Assembly: GCA_004519485.1 (NCBI GenBank) | Contig: CP038111.1 | Span: 62,001-126,000 of the forward strand | Source of the DNA: Nannochloropsis oceanica | Lineage: Eukaryota; Sar; Eustigmatophyceae; Eustigmatales; Monodopsidaceae | Direction of reading: 5' to 3' | Length of the DNA: 64,000 bases | Shown: in pieces, positions 62,829 to 64,000 of the stretch | Numbering within the stretch: the stretch's first letter is position 1 | Layout: each line of letters opens with the position of its first letter | The notes under the pieces: model-generated | What the model was told of the DNA's origin: nothing | The model's input: only the letters and a program-made list of their open reading frames with translations | Databases searched by the model: none | Program-made: the position numbers and the translations under genes

Positions 62829-63932
62829 TCATGCCGAGACTTTTGACGATGGCGACGACTCCGTCTCAGCGGCCCCCGCCCTCTCCTCCTTTCCCTCCCC
62901 CTCCTCCTCCTTCCTATTCTTCTCCACCAACTCCTCCTGCTCCTCCCTCTCTAGCCCCTCCAAAAAGGAAACCAAGGACTGTGTGCTCGAAGCCAAGCCC
63001 GTCACTTCAGCTGCCTTAGAGGAAGCCGACGAGGTCAAGGACAGGAGCGACGATCGTTCCTCCCCTGCCAGCGGCCCAACATACTCATAGATTGTTACGA
63101 ACACGGACTGGGTCGCAGGGTCCCTTATCTTCTCGATCCATATGACGCCGTCCATGTAGCTGACATCTGCGAAGGCAGTGCCTAGATTTCCCACATTTTG
63201 AGGGAGGGGGAGCTTCCATTGTTTGCCTGCCTTGGAGAAGGGGCTGTTGATGTTGACGTAGTTGGAAGTGAATTCGAAAACCAGGCGGCCTTGTGGCGTC
63301 AGGTTGTATTTTGCGGAGGATACGAGAGACTCCCAGTACTTGTCTTTAAACTTCATGACATTCTCGAGGCGGTCGTCGCGGTGGATATCATAATACACAC
63401 GAGTGCCGGGGGGGAGGATTTTATACCTCTCTTCCGTGGTGAATGCCAACTTCCATCTTCCCTTCATCGCCTCAGCCAAGCCTTCCAAAGTACGAACAGG
63501 GGAGCCGTTCTTGATCAAGGTATCGGCGTACCCAATCATCATATCCCGGGTCTCGGGGGCGAGCATCCCGGCGTTGACATCTTTTTCTTCCATGAATTTG
63601 AGGCAGCACAAAAGCTCTTGCCATTCAAAGAGGACTTCGTCGGGCGGTCGATACATCTCACGGTCCCATCCTTTGGGTATGTACTTGGTCTGAGAACGTT
63701 GTAGTGGGCTGGAGGGGGGAGGGGTGGGCGTGGAGGTGGCGTATCTGAATAGGCTGCTGCGGGTTGAGGAGGATAATGAGGAAGAGGAGGATGGTCTGCT
63801 GATGACGAGGGCATGCGGGATGAAGGCGCTTGCAATCGGAGCGCATAGGCCCAGGGCAGCCGTGACAACACCAGCAGCCGTCCCTGCTAGTAGCATAGCA
63901 GTACCTCTTATTCTTCTTGGTGGTGGTGCCAT
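62829..63932 (-). CDS. Plastid lipid-associated protein / fibrillin (PAP) family
   Basis: A single exon of 367 residues. MAPPPRRIRGTAMLLAGTAA leads a signal peptide that ends in PIASAF, matching the ASAFAP plastid motif exactly. A Ser/Pro-rich transit region follows to about residue 80. The body contains PVRTLEGLAEAMKGRWKLAF then TTEERYKILPPG, the family's sequence around a start-of-barrel Trp-Leu-Phe-Thr-Thr, then RLVFEFTSNYVNIN, GTAFADVSYMDGVIWIEKIR and VFVTIYEYVGP. Fibrillins are lipocalin-like proteins of plastoglobules and thylakoids that bind lipids or quinones. The C-terminus is a Ser-rich then Glu/Lys-rich tail. The upstream part of its promoter is cut by the right edge of the window. 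Assignment to the broader PAP group is secure; the subgroup is not. Confidence 0.78.
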   Translation of the reverse strand: MAPPPRRIRGTAMLLAGTAAGVVTAALGLCAPIASAFIPHALVISRPSSSSSLSSSTRSSLFRYATSTPTPPPSSPLQRSQTKYIPKGWDREMYRPPDEVLFEWQELLCCLKFMEEKDVNAGMLAPETRDMMIGYADTLIKNGSPVRTLEGLAEAMKGRWKLAFTTEERYKILPPGTRVYYDIHRDDRLENVMKFKDKYWESLVSSAKYNLTPQGRLVFEFTSNYVNINSPFSKAGKQWKLPLPQNVGNLGTAFADVSYMDGVIWIEKIRDPATQSVFVTIYEYVGPLAGEERSSLLSLTSSASSKAAEVTGLASSTQSLVSFLEGLEREEQEELVEKNRKEEEGEGKEERAGAAETESSPSSKVSA

Positions 63933-64000
63933 GGCCTACGTACTGGAGTGCTAGTTGCTGTGTGTGTCATGTTGGGAAGGAAGAGGGGAGGTCGATCAGT

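Overview
This window looks like nuclear DNA of a photosynthetic stramenopile with a secondary plastid, most likely a eustigmatophyte close to Nannochloropsis/Microchloropsis. The evidence is: compact genes with short GT-AG introns; many N-termini made of a signal peptide followed by an A-F or A-W junction (VNAF, VKAF, IHAF, ASAF, VHAF, VGAF, AIAW), the ASAFAP-type bipartite plastid address; very abundant CCCT/GGGA tetranucleotide repeats that read as PSLPPS or REGG in proteins and form pyrimidine tracts in introns; and no transposons or rRNA in sight. The genus is an inference from these habits.

Layout. 0-13 kb: a coiled-coil protein open at the left edge, a SEN1-type RNA/DNA helicase (-), organellar GatB (+) and a signal-peptide TPR-JmjC oxygenase (+). 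13-26 kb: a thylakoid-lumen-type alpha/beta-hydrolase relative lacking catalytic residues (-), a plastid-targeted PhyH-like dioxygenase (+), an iron superoxide dismutase (-), a plastid membrane protein with a duplicated last exon (+), a PTPMT1-like phosphatase with a membrane N-terminus (-) and a plastid mTERF (+). 26-41 kb: COP9 signalosome subunit 4 (-), a poorly resolved zinc-finger gene (+), NAT10/Kre33 RNA cytidine acetyltransferase (+), a plastid bestrophin (+) and a DUF1499 membrane protein (-). 41-54 kb: plastid triosephosphate isomerase (+), a gene-poor stretch with two weak small-gene candidates, a CBM9-like protein (+), plastid DUF3007 protein (+), a strictosidine-synthase-like/APMAP protein (-) and an MFS transporter (+). 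54-64 kb: a gene-poor stretch with unresolved coding-like pieces (-), a hemerythrin-like protein (+), RNase P subunit Rpp30 (-), NAF1 (+) and a plastid fibrillin (-).

Genes alternate strand almost one by one, giving repeated head-to-head promoters (as short as 87 bp) and tail-to-tail 3' ends. Two themes recur: plastid proteins (at least eight) and RNA machinery (SEN1, GatB, NAT10, Rpp30, NAF1, mTERF). There is no operon-like pathway cluster. The most unusual items are the degenerate lumenal hydrolase, the duplicated terminal exon with two possible C-termini, a WW-like insertion in the SEN1 helicase, a GC-AG intron plus large microsatellite in CSN4, and two genes whose frame is broken exactly at a G/C homopolymer. 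Exon borders were placed by hand from splice consensus and protein continuity.
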